Origin: Planomonospora sp. ID67723
GTDB lineage: Bacteria > Actinomycetota > Actinomycetes > Streptosporangiales > Streptosporangiaceae
Length of the DNA stretch: 64,000 nt
NCBI RefSeq assembly: GCF_015711605.1
Contig: NZ_JABTEZ010000001.1
Coordinates: forward strand, 333,501-397,500
Reading direction: 5' to 3'
Under the pieces are notes generated by a model, which was not told the DNA's origin, searched no databases, and saw only the letters and a list, made by a program, of their open reading frames with translations. Positions 16,818 to 26,255 of the stretch are shown here, in pieces. Made by a program: the position numbers and the translations under genes. Position 1 is the first letter of the stretch. Each line of letters opens with the position of its first letter.

Positions 16818-17216
16818 TCAGGCGTCCAGGTCGTCGGCGACCGCGCGGAGCACGGTGGCGATCTTCTTGGCGTGCGCGGCCTCCGGGTGCTTGCCCTTCT
16901 GGTAGGACATGGAGACCGTGTCCAGGAGCTTGATCAGGTCCTCCACGATGACGACCATCTCGTCGGGCTTCTTGCGCTTGCCCTTCGGCTTGGCGGCCTT
17001 GGCGAGGGTAGGGGGCTGGTCGATCACGCGGACCGAGAGCGCCTGCTGGCCGCGGCGCCCTTCGGCCACGCCGAACTCGACCTTCTGGCCCGGCTTGAGG
17101 GAGTCCACGCCGCCGGGCAGCGCGGACGAATGCACGAAGACCTCACCGCCGTCGTCGCGGGTGAGGAAGCCGAAACCCTTGTCGGCGTCGTACCACTTGA
17201 CCTTGCCACTCGGCAC
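16818..17216 (-). CDS. Cold-shock-domain protein with C-terminal extension
   Basis: 132 aa from GTG 17216, GAGG 8-11 nt upstream. An N-terminal cold-shock domain holds RNP1 KGFGFL at 13-18 and RNP2 VFVHSSAL at 27-34. After residue ~70 a basic linker (KPKGKRKKPDE) leads to a helical ~50-residue domain that ordinary 67-aa Csp proteins lack. Likely binds single-stranded RNA/DNA; the extension may mediate dimerisation. A further in-frame ATG at 17270 would add an unlike N-terminus and is not favoured. Confidence 0.85.
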   Translation of the reverse strand: MPSGKVKWYDADKGFGFLTRDDGGEVFVHSSALPGGVDSLKPGQKVEFGVAEGRRGQQALSVRVIDQPPTLAKAAKPKGKRKKPDEMVVIVEDLIKLLDTVSMSYQKGKHPEAAHAKKIATVLRAVADDLDA

Positions 17217-17337
17217 AGGGGTGACCTCGTTCAGACTCTCGTGAAAGGGATGGGAACAGGTTATGCCCACGGAAGGCCGAGGGCGACCGGGTGAATCGGG
17301 TAGGAGGGTGCCCGATCGGGATGTCTCGCGGACGTCC

Positions 17338-17955
17338 CTAAACGAGCGCGGCCGGGGTTCGCCACCCGTCGAACCATCCGGCGAACTCGGTCAGGTCCTC
17401 CAGCACAACATCGGCTCCGTGATCACGCAGCTCTCCTACCGGATAGAGACCAGTCGCCACCGCCACGCTGACGGCGCCTCCCGCGCGCGCCGCCTCGATG
17501 TCGGCGACGTGATCTCCAACATAGGCCGCCGCGCCGAAAGTCGCGAGAGCCGGGCCCTTGTCCGCTCCGAAGACCGATCCCGCGACCTCGTCCACGTCCA
17601 ATCCGAGGAATTCCACCGTGCTCAGCGCGTCGCGGGAGTTCTTGCCGGTGACCACGATGACCCTGCCGCCGGCCTGCCGTACCGTCTCCACGGCTTCGCG
17701 CGCTCCGGCCATGAGGGTGGTGACGGGTACGGCCAGCGACGGGTACAGGGACCGGAAGATCGCGGCGGCCGCGGGGATCTCCTCCGCGGGGAGCCAGTTG
17801 GCCAGTTCCCACTCCAGCGGCGGGCCCAGCCGGGCCACCACGGCCGCGCTGTCGATCGCCACTCCGATGCGCAGTGACAGCTCGTCGTAGACGGCGGCGA
17901 TGCCCGCGCGCGTGTCCGCGAGCGTCATGTCGAGATCGAACCCCACTGAATGCAT
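17338..17955 (-). CDS. HAD-superfamily hydrolase
   Basis: 205 aa from ATG 17955. Motif I FDLDMTL gives the nucleophile D7 and D9; motif II/III is VIVVTGKNSRDA with T and K; motif IV YVGDHVADIEAA supplies the Mg2+ Asp. The 60-residue helical cap between motif I and II is subclass I, as in phosphoglycolate phosphatase and related enzymes. An upstream in-frame ATG (MSLFDILRG) could extend it by 9 residues. Divergent from a TetR gene across a 231-nt gap in which I see no other gene. Substrate unknown. Confidence 0.85.
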   Translation of the reverse strand: MHSVGFDLDMTLADTRAGIAAVYDELSLRIGVAIDSAAVVARLGPPLEWELANWLPAEEIPAAAAIFRSLYPSLAVPVTTLMAGAREAVETVRQAGGRVIVVTGKNSRDALSTVEFLGLDVDEVAGSVFGADKGPALATFGAAAYVGDHVADIEAARAGGAVSVAVATGLYPVGELRDHGADVVLEDLTEFAGWFDGWRTPAALV

Positions 17956-18186
17956 ACCCCGAAGGATGTCAAATAAGGACATAACCGGGTAATCCAAAAT
18001 TTCTTCCGTTGATCGTCGACGCGGCTCCGCGAGAGCGCTGTACGCGGTGGCGGCACTGTGGAACCCTTCGGGAAAGGAATCACTTACCGGGAGGGGAGTG
18101 GTCATCGCCACAGGTGACGGCGGGGCGATCCGTGTCCCGGCGGATTCCCCACTGGATAAGGTCATCACGGAGGTGTCGGCAGCGAA

Positions 18187-18810
18187 ATGACCAGATCGAC
18201 GCGCGAGCGGATCATCGACGAGGCCCTGCGGCTCTTCGCCGAGCGGGGCTACTCGGCGACCTCGGTGGCCGAGATCGAGGCCGCTTCCGGGCTCTCCCCC
18301 GGCGCGGGCGGGCTCTACCGGCATTTCAAGTCGAAGTACGAGGTGCTGGCCGCCGCGATGAACGAGCACGCGTCCCGCACCCGGGCGCAGATCGCCGAGA
18401 CCCTGGCCGAGATGAACGCCGTCGACGCCTCCCTCGACATCGAGAACCGCCTGGCCCACCTGTGCCGGGCCGGGCTGGCCAAGGTCCGCGAGGAGAGCGA
18501 GCTGACGCGCGTCTTCTTCCGCGACCTGAGCCAGTTCCCCGAGCTGGTGGCGACCGTGCGCGAAGGACTGCTGCAGCCCATGTTCGACGCGATCACCACG
18601 TGGTTCCGCGCCCAGCCCGAATACGCCGAGGCCGACGTCGACTGGGCCGCGATCGGCGCCGTGCTCGGCGGCGCGGTGGTCCACTACCGGCTGTTCCAGG
18701 AGACGGTGGGAGAGCCCCCCGGCCGCGCGGAGCGCGACCGTTTCGTGGCCGCCTGGGTCCAGCTCGCGCTCGGCCTGCTGCCCCGTCCCGCGGTGCAGGC
18801 GGTGGGCTGA
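18187..18810 (+). CDS. TetR/AcrR-family transcriptional regulator
   Basis: 207 aa. HTH at residues 6-50: STRERIIDEALRLFAERGY, SVAEIEAASGLS, GGLYRHFKSKYEVL. The C-terminal helical domain carries LTRVFFRDLSQFPELV, a common TetR_C pattern. No operator-like palindrome was seen in the upstream gap. The 3' end lies inside a 26-bp tandem duplication that includes the stop codon, so the final residues (AVQAVG) precede a second copy in non-coding DNA. Target genes unclear; the divergent HAD hydrolase is the nearest candidate. Confidence 0.88.
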   Translation: MTRSTRERIIDEALRLFAERGYSATSVAEIEAASGLSPGAGGLYRHFKSKYEVLAAAMNEHASRTRAQIAETLAEMNAVDASLDIENRLAHLCRAGLAKVREESELTRVFFRDLSQFPELVATVREGLLQPMFDAITTWFRAQPEYAEADVDWAAIGAVLGGAVVHYRLFQETVGEPPGRAERDRFVAAWVQLALGLLPRPAVQAVG

Positions 18811-18844
18811 GACCCGCGGTGCAGGCGGTGGGCTGAGACCCGCG
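18787..18844. repeat. 26-bp tandem duplication at the 3' end of tetR
   Basis: The 26-bp unit starting CCCGCGGTGCAGG at 18787 repeats exactly at 18813, and a third partial copy (CCCGCG) begins at 18839. The first copy contains the tetR stop codon. Looks like recent slippage. Confidence 0.85.
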
Positions 18845-18867
18845 CCGGGGCCGAACGCCCGGCGGGA

Positions 18868-19896
18868 CTACCGCGATCTGCCCGTGAGCGGGGCGGGCGG
18901 GTTGACCAGGCGGTAGGCCAGCCAGAGGACGCCCACCGCCGTGCCGATCACGAAGATCAGCCCGCTCACCCGGAAGAAGTCGTCGACCATCCTCTCGATC
19001 GCGCCTCCGGTGCGGATGAACGCCGCCGCCGCGCCGCCGACGGAGTAGGCGAGCAGCGGAACGGCCACGCCGAGCGTCTTGTCACCGACCTCCCAGCCCG
19101 GACAGGACAGCACGACCGCCGTCCCGACCGCCCACACCACGAACGGGATCGGGAAGACCGCGACCGGCGCCAGCGGGAGCGGGACGAGGACCGCGGCCAG
19201 GGCGAGCAGCACCATCCCGGCCACCTCCCGCGGACGCTCCGACAGGATCGAGACCGCGTCGGCGGCGTCCCGCCCGCCTCCCGGGCGGCGCTCCCGCCCG
19301 CCTGGCCGCCTCCAGCGGTCCCGGCGCCCGGGGGGCCGCTCCCCGCCGTCCCGCCCGGCCCCTCGCCGGCGCCGGACGGGACCGGTGCCGGACCGCTCCC
19401 CGGCCAGCGCCCTCCTGGCCTCCTCGATCGACCTGGCCATGCCCGGCGGCATCCCCTGGGACGTTCCTGGCCCCGGCGGCCGGGAGGCCGGCGCCGCGTC
19501 CGGCGACCGTTCCTCCACCGCCGGGAGCTCCTGGGTGACGGGCTCCACGGAGGTGACGAGCGTCGGAGGGTCGTCCGGAGGCGGGGCCGGACGGGGCACG
19601 ACCCCGGACGGGCGGATCACCGGGCCCGTACGGCCGGCCGCCTCCGCCGGTCTCTGCCGGGCCCGCTCCCCCGCCAGGCGCATGACCTCCCGCTCCACCA
19701 GGACCACGGGGTCGCCGAAGCGGGCGAGGACCTTCTCCACGACGGCGGCGCTCTCCGATCCCCTCCGCTCCGCGTCGATCCGCTCGCGTAGCCGGTGGAC
19801 GAAGTCGATCCGCTGCTCCGGGCGCAGCACGCCGTGGGCGGCGTCCGCCGCCCGGCTGACGTACTCCAGGACGAGCTGGTCGGCATGCTCGATCAC
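18868..19896 (-). CDS. Hypothetical membrane protein with N-terminal HAAS-like domain
   Basis: 342 aa from GTG 19896, chosen because GGGAGG is 9 nt upstream; ATG 19905 lies directly on that site. Residues 1-80 are helical (EHADQLVLEYVSRAAD ... RIDFVHRLRERIDAERRG ... VEKVLARFGDPVVLVE), similar to the short helical domain before HAAS-type membrane sensors. A Pro/Arg-rich disordered stretch follows (about 85-215), then four TMs in the last 125 residues. Divergent from the helicase-associated gene 121 nt away, converges with tetR. Function unknown. Confidence 0.7.
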   Translation of the reverse strand: MIEHADQLVLEYVSRAADAAHGVLRPEQRIDFVHRLRERIDAERRGSESAAVVEKVLARFGDPVVLVEREVMRLAGERARQRPAEAAGRTGPVIRPSGVVPRPAPPPDDPPTLVTSVEPVTQELPAVEERSPDAAPASRPPGPGTSQGMPPGMARSIEEARRALAGERSGTGPVRRRRGAGRDGGERPPGRRDRWRRPGGRERRPGGGRDAADAVSILSERPREVAGMVLLALAAVLVPLPLAPVAVFPIPFVVWAVGTAVVLSCPGWEVGDKTLGVAVPLLAYSVGGAAAAFIRTGGAIERMVDDFFRVSGLIFVIGTAVGVLWLAYRLVNPPAPLTGRSR

Positions 19897-20004
19897 CCTT
19901 GTCATCCTCCCTCAGCGGCTCCCGCCGGGCGACCCTTTCCCCCGTTCCGTACCGATCAGGTGCTCGCGGACATTTGCCTACGGCACATTGTCGGCCGATC
20001 GGCC

Positions 20005-20010
20005 TACCAT
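20005..20010 (+). promoter_or_regulatory. -10 box of leaderless promoter
   Basis: TACCAT lies 7 nt before the ATG at 20018, fixing that start and suggesting a leaderless mRNA. An upstream TTGTCGG does not give a convincing -35. Confidence 0.5.
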
Positions 20011-20017
20011 TGTCGGA

Positions 20018-22429
20018 ATGAGCACGGAGTTCGCGGAGTGGCTGCGCGGCCGGAGCGACGAGCAGCTGAGGGAGCTCGTCGCACTGCGTCCGGAGCTCAT
20101 CACCCCGGTGCCCGCCCACGTCGAGGGGCTGGCCGGCAGGGCGAGCAGCCCCTCGGCGATCGGCCGGGTGCTCGACCGCCTCGACCGGTTCACCTTCGCG
20201 GTCCTGGAGACGCTCGCCGTTCTCGCCTCCCCGGTGGCCTACCGGCCGCTCCGCGCTCAGGTGGCCCGCGGGCTGCGCGGGCCCGCCGACTCGGTGTTCG
20301 AGGCCCGCTTCAGGGAGACGGTCGACCGGCTCCGCTCCCTGGCCCTGGTCCACGGGACCGACCGGGCCCTCGTCCCGGCCCCCGGCGTGCGGGAGGTGCT
20401 CGACGCCCCCGCGGGCCTCGGCCCGCCCGCGGTGGAGGTGTTCCGCCACTACCACCGGGAGCGCCTGGCCGAGCTCGTCGAGGATCTCGGCGGGGGCGGC
20501 GGCGGGGCCAAGGAGGAGCTCGCCGCGCTGCTGGCCGACCGGGAGACCGTCGCGCGGCTGGTCGAGGAGGTCTCGCCGCAGGCCCGCTCGGCCCTCGACG
20601 AGCTGACCTGGGGGCCTGCCGGCGGGCGGGTGCCCAACGCGCGCCGGGAGGTGCGGGTGGACACCGCCCGCTCGCCGATCGAGCAGCTCCTGGCCCGCGC
20701 GCTGCTGGCCGCGACCGGCGAGGAGTCCGTCGTCCTGCCCCGCGAGGTCGGGCTGTTCCTGCGCGACGGCCGGATCCACCGCGACCTGGCGCCGGTCCCT
20801 CCCCCGCTCGACGGCACCGCCCGCGACCGCGTGCTGGCCGACCGCACCGCGGCCGGGCAGGCGTTCACGTTCACCCGCGCGGTGGAGGAGCTGTGTGAGC
20901 GGTGGAGCGCCGACCCGCCCGGCGTGCTCCGCGGCGGCGGCCTGGCCGTGCGCGACCTGAAACGCGCCGCGACCCTGCTCGACGTGCCCGAATGGGTGGC
21001 CGCCCTGGTCATCGAGGTGGCGCACGCGGCGGGGCTGGTGGCCGCGAGCGGCTCGGTCGACGGCGACTGGATGCCCACCCCCGTCTACGACGCCTGGAAG
21101 GTGCGCGCCACCGAGGAGCGCTGGGTGACGCTGGCCACGACCTGGCTCACCATGGACCGGGTGCCGGGCATGATCGGCGAACGTGACGAGCGCGACCGGC
21201 TGCGCAGCGCTCTCCACCCCGACCTGCGCCGCGCGGCCGCGCCGGAGATCCGCGCCACCACGCTGGGCATGCTGGCGGTGGCGGGCGGGCCGGACGCCCC
21301 CCTGGCCCCGTCCCTGGAGGCGGTCCGCGAGCGCCTGGCCTGGGAGCAGCCGCGCCGCCGGATCACCGACCGCGACCGCCTGGTGGAGTTCGCCCTGCGG
21401 GAGGCCGAGCAGATCGGGGTCACCGGCCTGGGCGCGCTCTCCGGTCACGGGCGGGCGCTGCTGCCCTCGGCCTCTCCCCTGGCGTCCGGATCCGAGGGCG
21501 GGAGCCGTACGGCGTCCGCCGCGGAGCTGCTGGCCCCGCTGCTGCCCGAGCCTCTCGACCACGTGCTGCTCCAGGCCGACCTGACCGCCGTGGCCCCGGG
21601 CCCGCTCACCGGTGAGCTGGGCCGCTGGCTGGCGCTCGCCGCCGACGTGGAGTCCACCGGCGGCGCGACGGTCTACCGGTTCTGCGAGAGCTCGATCCGG
21701 CGGGCGCTGGACGCCGGGCAGGGCGCCGACGAGATGCTGGCGATGCTGGAGCGGCACTCCACGACCCCGGTCCCGCAGCCGCTCGGCTACCTGGTGACCG
21801 ACGTGGCCCGCCGCCACGGCCGCATGCGGATCGGCACCGCCAGCGCCTACGTTCGCTGCGACGACCCCACGGTGCTCGACGAGGTGATGGCCGACCGGCG
21901 GGCGATCCCGCTCCGGCTGCGCCGCCTGGCCCCCACCGTGATCGCCTCCAAGACCTCCCGGGCGACCCTGGTCGACTCGTTGCGCGCGATGGGCTACGCC
22001 CCGGTGGCCGAGTCCCTCGACGGCGACGTCATCGTCACCCAGCTCGACGTGCGCAGGACCGAGGGCCCCCCGCAACTGCGCGCGCCGGCCGCGTTCACCG
22101 GCCTGGACGCCGAGGTGATCACCGCCGCCGTGCGCGCCGTGCGCGCCGGGGACGCCGCGCACCGGTCCCGGCGCAGGCCGGTGGACGCACCCGAGGGGCA
22201 GGTGCCGCGCTCCCCCGCGACCGCCACGATCGGTGCGCTGCGTGAGGCCATCCGGCAGGGTTCCCAGGTCTGGATCGGCTACCTCGACTCCCAGGGCAAC
22301 GCCACCAGCCGCATCCTGGAGCCCGCCCGGATGGAGGGCGGCTATCTCACCGCCTACGACGAGACGCGCGCCGCGGTGCACCGCTTCGCCCTGCACCGCA
22401 TCACCGGGGTGGCCGAGATCCAGGCATAG
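20018..22429 (+). CDS. Helicase-associated (Helicase_C_3/XPB-type) protein with WYL-like C-terminus
   Basis: 803 aa. The frame is open far upstream but the ATG at 20018 after a -10 box is the sensible start. The long middle part has the pattern of actinobacterial helicase-associated proteins: winged-helix-like segments, then LLPEPLDHVLLQADLTAVAPGPL...LALAADVESTGGATVYRF...SIRRALDAG, a known XPB N-terminal-like region, without Walker motifs. The last 65 residues (LREAIRQGSQVWIGYLDSQGN...AVHRFALHRITGV) resemble a WYL domain. It probably pairs with the XPB helicase 2.2 kb downstream in DNA repair; this partnership is inferred. Confidence 0.75.
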   Translation: MSTEFAEWLRGRSDEQLRELVALRPELITPVPAHVEGLAGRASSPSAIGRVLDRLDRFTFAVLETLAVLASPVAYRPLRAQVARGLRGPADSVFEARFRETVDRLRSLALVHGTDRALVPAPGVREVLDAPAGLGPPAVEVFRHYHRERLAELVEDLGGGGGGAKEELAALLADRETVARLVEEVSPQARSALDELTWGPAGGRVPNARREVRVDTARSPIEQLLARALLAATGEESVVLPREVGLFLRDGRIHRDLAPVPPPLDGTARDRVLADRTAAGQAFTFTRAVEELCERWSADPPGVLRGGGLAVRDLKRAATLLDVPEWVAALVIEVAHAAGLVAASGSVDGDWMPTPVYDAWKVRATEERWVTLATTWLTMDRVPGMIGERDERDRLRSALHPDLRRAAAPEIRATTLGMLAVAGGPDAPLAPSLEAVRERLAWEQPRRRITDRDRLVEFALREAEQIGVTGLGALSGHGRALLPSASPLASGSEGGSRTASAAELLAPLLPEPLDHVLLQADLTAVAPGPLTGELGRWLALAADVESTGGATVYRFCESSIRRALDAGQGADEMLAMLERHSTTPVPQPLGYLVTDVARRHGRMRIGTASAYVRCDDPTVLDEVMADRRAIPLRLRRLAPTVIASKTSRATLVDSLRAMGYAPVAESLDGDVIVTQLDVRRTEGPPQLRAPAAFTGLDAEVITAAVRAVRAGDAAHRSRRRPVDAPEGQVPRSPATATIGALREAIRQGSQVWIGYLDSQGNATSRILEPARMEGGYLTAYDETRAAVHRFALHRITGVAEIQA

Positions 22430-22450
22430 GCCGGCGCCGTCCGCCCGGAG

Positions 22451-22506
22451 GGCCGTGCCGTCAAGCCCGTGCGCCGGGCCCGGCGCACGGGCTTGACGGC
22501 ACGGCC
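22451..22506. repeat. 56-bp perfect palindrome
   Basis: Two 28-nt arms with no loop bases, starting GGCCGTGCCGTCAAGCCCG and ending with its exact complement. It fills the 98-nt gap between the helicase-associated gene and the ligase. It can act as terminator of the upstream gene; the right arm also contains TTGACG at 22493-22498, a possible -35 for the ligase gene. Confidence 0.85.
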
Positions 22507-22527
22507 GTAGCGGATCACGTTGGCGTC

Positions 22528-24099
22528 ATGAGCGCTGAGCACACCCTGGGCCGGCTGGCGGAGGAGTCGTGGACCAGGTTCGATGACTTCGACTCGCTGT
22601 ACTACGAGGGGACCTGGCACCGCGCGGAGGCGCTCGCCGAGCGCGCGCGGCGCTCCGCGGGCGGCTTCGCGGAGTTCGGGATCGGGCCCGGCGAGCGGGT
22701 GGTGGTCATGATGGCCACCTGTCCCGAGGTGACGATCGTCTACCAGGCGCTCTGGGCGGCCGGGGCCGTGGTCACACCGGTGGTCTTCCTCGTCGGGGCC
22801 GACGAGCTGCGGCACATCCTCTCCGACAGCGGCGCCGCGGCGGTGGTGACCTCCCCCGAGCTGCTGGGGACCGTACGGGCCGCCGTCTCGGGACTGCCCG
22901 GGGAGACTCCCGTGGTCGTGGTGGGCGAGGCCCCGGCGGGCACGACGCCGTTCTCCGAGATCGAGTCCGCGGGAGAGCGGGGCCCGGTCGCGCGCGACCC
23001 GGCCGACCTCGCCGCGCTCATGTACACCGGCGGCACGACGGGCCGGGCCAAAGGCGTCATGCTCACCCACGGCGGACTCTGGCACGTCGCACGGGCCGCC
23101 TGGGAGATGTCCCGCCTGCCCGGCATGAACCGGATGATCGTCCCGGTGCCGCTCTCGCACGCCTACGGCCTGATCGTCACCATCGCGGGCATGCACGCCG
23201 TCGAGCCGCCGCAGGCCGTGCTCATGCGCTGGTTCGACCCCAAGGCCTTCCTGCACCTGGCCGCCGAGCAGCGGGCGCAGTACGGCGCGGTGGTGCCGTC
23301 GATGCTCCAGATGCTGCTGGCCGAGCCGCTGGAGGAGGTCAGCCTGCCCGAGCTGCGCTATCTGACCTGCGGGGCGGCGCCGCTGGGCCGGGAGGTGCTG
23401 GAGGAGTTCGAGCGGCGGGTGCCGGGCGTGCAGATCCTGGAGGGATACGGCCTGACCGAGACCAGCGCGGTCACCACCTTCAACCCGCCCGGCAGGCGCA
23501 AGGTCGGCAGCGTGGGCCTGCCGCTCCCCGGCTACACGATCACTGTCAGGGACGACGACGGCGAGGAGCTGGAGATCGGTGACGTGGGCGAGATCTGCGT
23601 CCGCGGCGAGGCGCTGATGCGGGGGTACTGGACCGGCGACCCCGGCGTCGCCGCCCCCGACACGGCGCCGGTCCCGTCCTCGACGGCGCTGGTCGGCGAC
23701 GAGCTCTACACCGGCGACATCGGCTGCCTGGACGACGACGGCTACCTGCACATCGTGGACCGGAAGAAGGACCTGATCATCAGGGGCGGGTTCAACGTCT
23801 TCCCCCGTGACGTCGAGGACGCCCTGAACGAGCACCCCGGCGTGCTGATGTCCGGTGTGGTCGGCCGCCCCGACCCGGTCCACGGAGAGGAGGTGGTGGC
23901 CTTCGTCCAGCTCCGGCCGGACGCCGCGGCCACGGCCGAGGAGCTCATCGCCTGGGCCCGTGTCCGGGTCGGCCGGGTGAAGTACCCCCGCGAACTGCAC
24001 TTCACCGACTCGATCCCGGTCACCAGCATCCTCAAGCTCGACCGCAAGGCCCTGCGTGCCCGTCTCGGCATCCCCGGGTCCGATCCCTCGTCGCCGTGA
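22528..24099 (+). CDS. AMP-forming acyl-CoA synthetase/ligase
   Basis: 523 aa of the ANL superfamily. Phosphate-binding loop [11 protein letters not shown] at 166-176, A5 motif GYGLTET near 310, the YTGDIG motif with catalytic Asp, hinge [20 protein letters not shown], and the C-terminal catalytic Lys in [10 protein letters not shown]. All core motifs are intact, so it should adenylate a carboxylic acid and form its CoA thioester. An 18-residue insertion ([17 protein letters not shown] region) lies before the GD motif. It stands alone between helicase-related genes, and the acid substrate (fatty or aromatic) cannot be told. Confidence 0.88.
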   Translation: MSAEHTLGRLAEESWTRFDDFDSLYYEGTWHRAEALAERARRSAGGFAEFGIGPGERVVVMMATCPEVTIVYQALWAAGAVVTPVVFLVGADELRHILSDSGAAAVVTSPELLGTVRAAVSGLPGETPVVVVGEAPAGTTPFSEIESAGERGPVARDPADLAALMYTGGTTGRAKGVMLTHGGLWHVARAAWEMSRLPGMNRMIVPVPLSHAYGLIVTIAGMHAVEPPQAVLMRWFDPKAFLHLAAEQRAQYGAVVPSMLQMLLAEPLEEVSLPELRYLTCGAAPLGREVLEEFERRVPGVQILEGYGLTETSAVTTFNPPGRRKVGSVGLPLPGYTITVRDDDGEELEIGDVGEICVRGEALMRGYWTGDPGVAAPDTAPVPSSTALVGDELYTGDIGCLDDDGYLHIVDRKKDLIIRGGFNVFPRDVEDALNEHPGVLMSGVVGRPDPVHGEEVVAFVQLRPDAAATAEELIAWARVRVGRVKYPRELHFTDSIPVTSILKLDRKALRARLGIPGSDPSSP

Positions 24100-24145
24100 T
24101 ATCTGTTGAGCTGCACGGTTCCGCAGAAGCGAGACGGGTTTTCCA

Positions 24146-24538
24146 GTGATCAGTGGCACCCCCGAAGGCCCCAGCACGAGTCCGGATGGCGGGAAGAGCC
24201 CCTACGGCGCCTACGACCCCTACGGATCCCACAGCTCCTACGGGCAGGGGTACGGCTACGCGGCCGGGCCCTACCACGACGTCGAGGGGGTCAGGACCCA
24301 CGCGATCGTCGCGATGGTGGTCAGCATCACGCTGGCGCTGAGCTGTTTCGTCAGTCTCGGCGGCATCGTCGGGACCATCCTGTCCGGGATCGCGCTCGGC
24401 AAGGTCGAGACCGAGCCCGCGCGGGCCCGGGGCCTGATCAGGTGGGTCTGGATCGGCATCGGCGTCAACCTGGGGCTGATCGCCCTGGCCACCACCACCT
24501 TCCTCGTCGCGGGGCTCAGCAACGCCTTCGGTTCCTGA
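24146..24538 (+). CDS. DUF4190 membrane protein
   Basis: 130 aa. Tyr/Gly/Ser-rich N-terminal tail (PYGAYDPYGSHSSYGQGYGY, to residue ~45) precedes two TMs with the DUF4190 pattern: HAIVAMVVSITLALSCFVSLGGIVGTILSGIALGKVE and a second helix at 95-122. GTG at 24146. The family is common in actinobacteria, usually annotated as small membrane proteins of unknown role; the Tyr-rich tail is low-complexity. Lies between the ligase and XPB genes on the same strand. Confidence 0.82.
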   Translation: MISGTPEGPSTSPDGGKSPYGAYDPYGSHSSYGQGYGYAAGPYHDVEGVRTHAIVAMVVSITLALSCFVSLGGIVGTILSGIALGKVETEPARARGLIRWVWIGIGVNLGLIALATTTFLVAGLSNAFGS

Positions 24539-24608
24539 GCCCGTCCGGGACTTCCGGGGCGCGTCGGCTTGTTGGATATGCGGTAGCCGTACACGAGGGA
24601 GAGATTCC

Positions 24609-26255
24609 GTGGCCGATGGCCCGTTGATCGTGCAGTCCGACAAGACCCTCCTGCTCGAGGTCGACCACGAGCAGGCCGATGAGTGCCGTAAGACGATCGC
24701 GCCCTTCGCCGAGCTGGAGCGCGCGCCCGAGCACGTGCACACCTACCGGGTGACCCCGCTGGCGCTGTGGAACGCGCGGGCCGCGGGGCATGATGCCGAG
24801 CAGGTGATCGACGCGCTGATCGGCTACAGCCGCTACCCGGTGCCGCACGCCCTGCTGGTGGACATCGCCGAGACCATGGCGCGGTACGGCAGGCTCCGGC
24901 TGGAGAAGCACCCCGTCCACGGGCTGGTGCTGACCAGCACCGACCGGGCCGTGCTGGAGGAGGTGCTGCGCTCGAAGAAGATCCAGCCGCTGCTGGGCGA
25001 GCGGCTGGACGGCGACGCGGTGGCGGTCCATCCGAGCGAGCGCGGCAACATCAAGCAGCTCCTGCTCAAGCTGGGCTGGCCCGCCGAGGACCTGGCCGGC
25101 TACGTCGACGGCGAGGCCCACCCGATCGAGCTGGCCGAGGACGGCTGGGAGCTGCGCTCCTACCAGCGCGAGGCGGCCGAGGCGTTCTGGCACGGCGGTT
25201 CGGGCGTGGTCGTGCTCCCCTGCGGGGCGGGCAAGACGATCGTGGGCGCGGCGACGATGGCGCACGCCAGGGCCACCACGCTGATCCTGGTGACGAACAC
25301 GGTCTCGGCGCACCAGTGGAAGCAGGAGCTGCTCCGGCGGACCTCCCTGACCGAGGACGAGATCGGCGAGTACACCGGAACCAAGAAGGAGATCCGGCCC
25401 GTCACCATCGCCACCTACCAGGTCATGACGACGCGGCGGCAGGGCGTCTACCGGCACCTGGAGCTGTTCGACGCGCGCGACTGGGGCCTGATCATCTACG
25501 ACGAGGTGCACCTGCTGCCCGCGCCGATCTTCCGGATGACCGCCGACCTGCAGGCCAGGAGGCGGGTCGGGCTGACCGCGACGCTGGTGCGCGAGGACGG
25601 CCGGGAGGGCGACGTGTTCTCGCTGATCGGCCCCAAGCGCTACGACGCCCCGTGGAAGGAGATGGAGAACCAGGGCTGGATCGCCCCGGCCGACTGCGTC
25701 GAGGTGCGGGTCACGCTCAGCGACGAGGAGCGGCTCGCCTACGCGATGGCCGACTCCGAGGAGCGCTACCGGTTCTGCGCGACCACGCCGTCCAAGACGC
25801 GGGTCACCGAGGCCCTGGTCAGGCGGCACCCGGACGAGCAGGTGCTGGTCATCGGCCAGTACATCGACCAGCTCGACGAGCTGGGCGAGCACCTGGGCGC
25901 ACCGGTGATCAAGGGGGAGACCAAGGTCAAGGAGCGCGAACGGCTCTTCCAGGCCTTCCGCGACAAGGAGATCCAGGTCCTGGTCGTCTCGAAGGTGGCC
26001 AACTTCTCCATCGACCTGCCGGAGGCGTCGGTGGCCGTCCAGGTCTCCGGCACCTTCGGGTCACGGCAGGAGGAGGCCCAGCGGCTGGGCCGGGTGCTGC
26101 GCCCCAAGTCCGGCGGGGGCGGGGCCCGGTTCTACTCCGTGGTGAGCAGGGACACCGTCGACCAGGAGTTCGCCGCGCACCGGCAGCGGTTCCTGGCCGA
26201 GCAGGGATACGCGTACCAGATCATCGATGCGGACGACGTGCTCGCCGGCGACTAG
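24609..26255 (+). CDS. XPB/Ssl2-type DNA repair helicase
   Basis: 548 aa SF2 helicase. Residues 1-165 form the helicase-associated N-terminal domain. Q-like motif ELRSYQREA, Walker A PCGAGKT at 204-210, DEVH box at 298-301, motif III GLTATLVRED with the RED loop typical of XPB at 328-330, and motif VI EEAQRLGRVLRPK. Length matches short bacterial XPB (no TFIIH parts). It unwinds DNA 3'-5' and is linked to damage repair. GTG start with GAGGGAGA 8 nt upstream. The helicase-associated protein at 20018 is the likely functional partner. Confidence 0.93.
   Translation: MADGPLIVQSDKTLLLEVDHEQADECRKTIAPFAELERAPEHVHTYRVTPLALWNARAAGHDAEQVIDALIGYSRYPVPHALLVDIAETMARYGRLRLEKHPVHGLVLTSTDRAVLEEVLRSKKIQPLLGERLDGDAVAVHPSERGNIKQLLLKLGWPAEDLAGYVDGEAHPIELAEDGWELRSYQREAAEAFWHGGSGVVVLPCGAGKTIVGAATMAHARATTLILVTNTVSAHQWKQELLRRTSLTEDEIGEYTGTKKEIRPVTIATYQVMTTRRQGVYRHLELFDARDWGLIIYDEVHLLPAPIFRMTADLQARRRVGLTATLVREDGREGDVFSLIGPKRYDAPWKEMENQGWIAPADCVEVRVTLSDEERLAYAMADSEERYRFCATTPSKTRVTEALVRRHPDEQVLVIGQYIDQLDELGEHLGAPVIKGETKVKERERLFQAFRDKEIQVLVVSKVANFSIDLPEASVAVQVSGTFGSRQEEAQRLGRVLRPKSGGGGARFYSVVSRDTVDQEFAAHRQRFLAEQGYAYQIIDADDVLAGD

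Noticed and set aside
19082..22396. 1.1-kilocodon minus-strand frame opposite the helicase-associated gene
   Set aside because: Composition (GRRGR/HLPG type) is that of antisense GC-rich DNA; the plus strand matches a known family.
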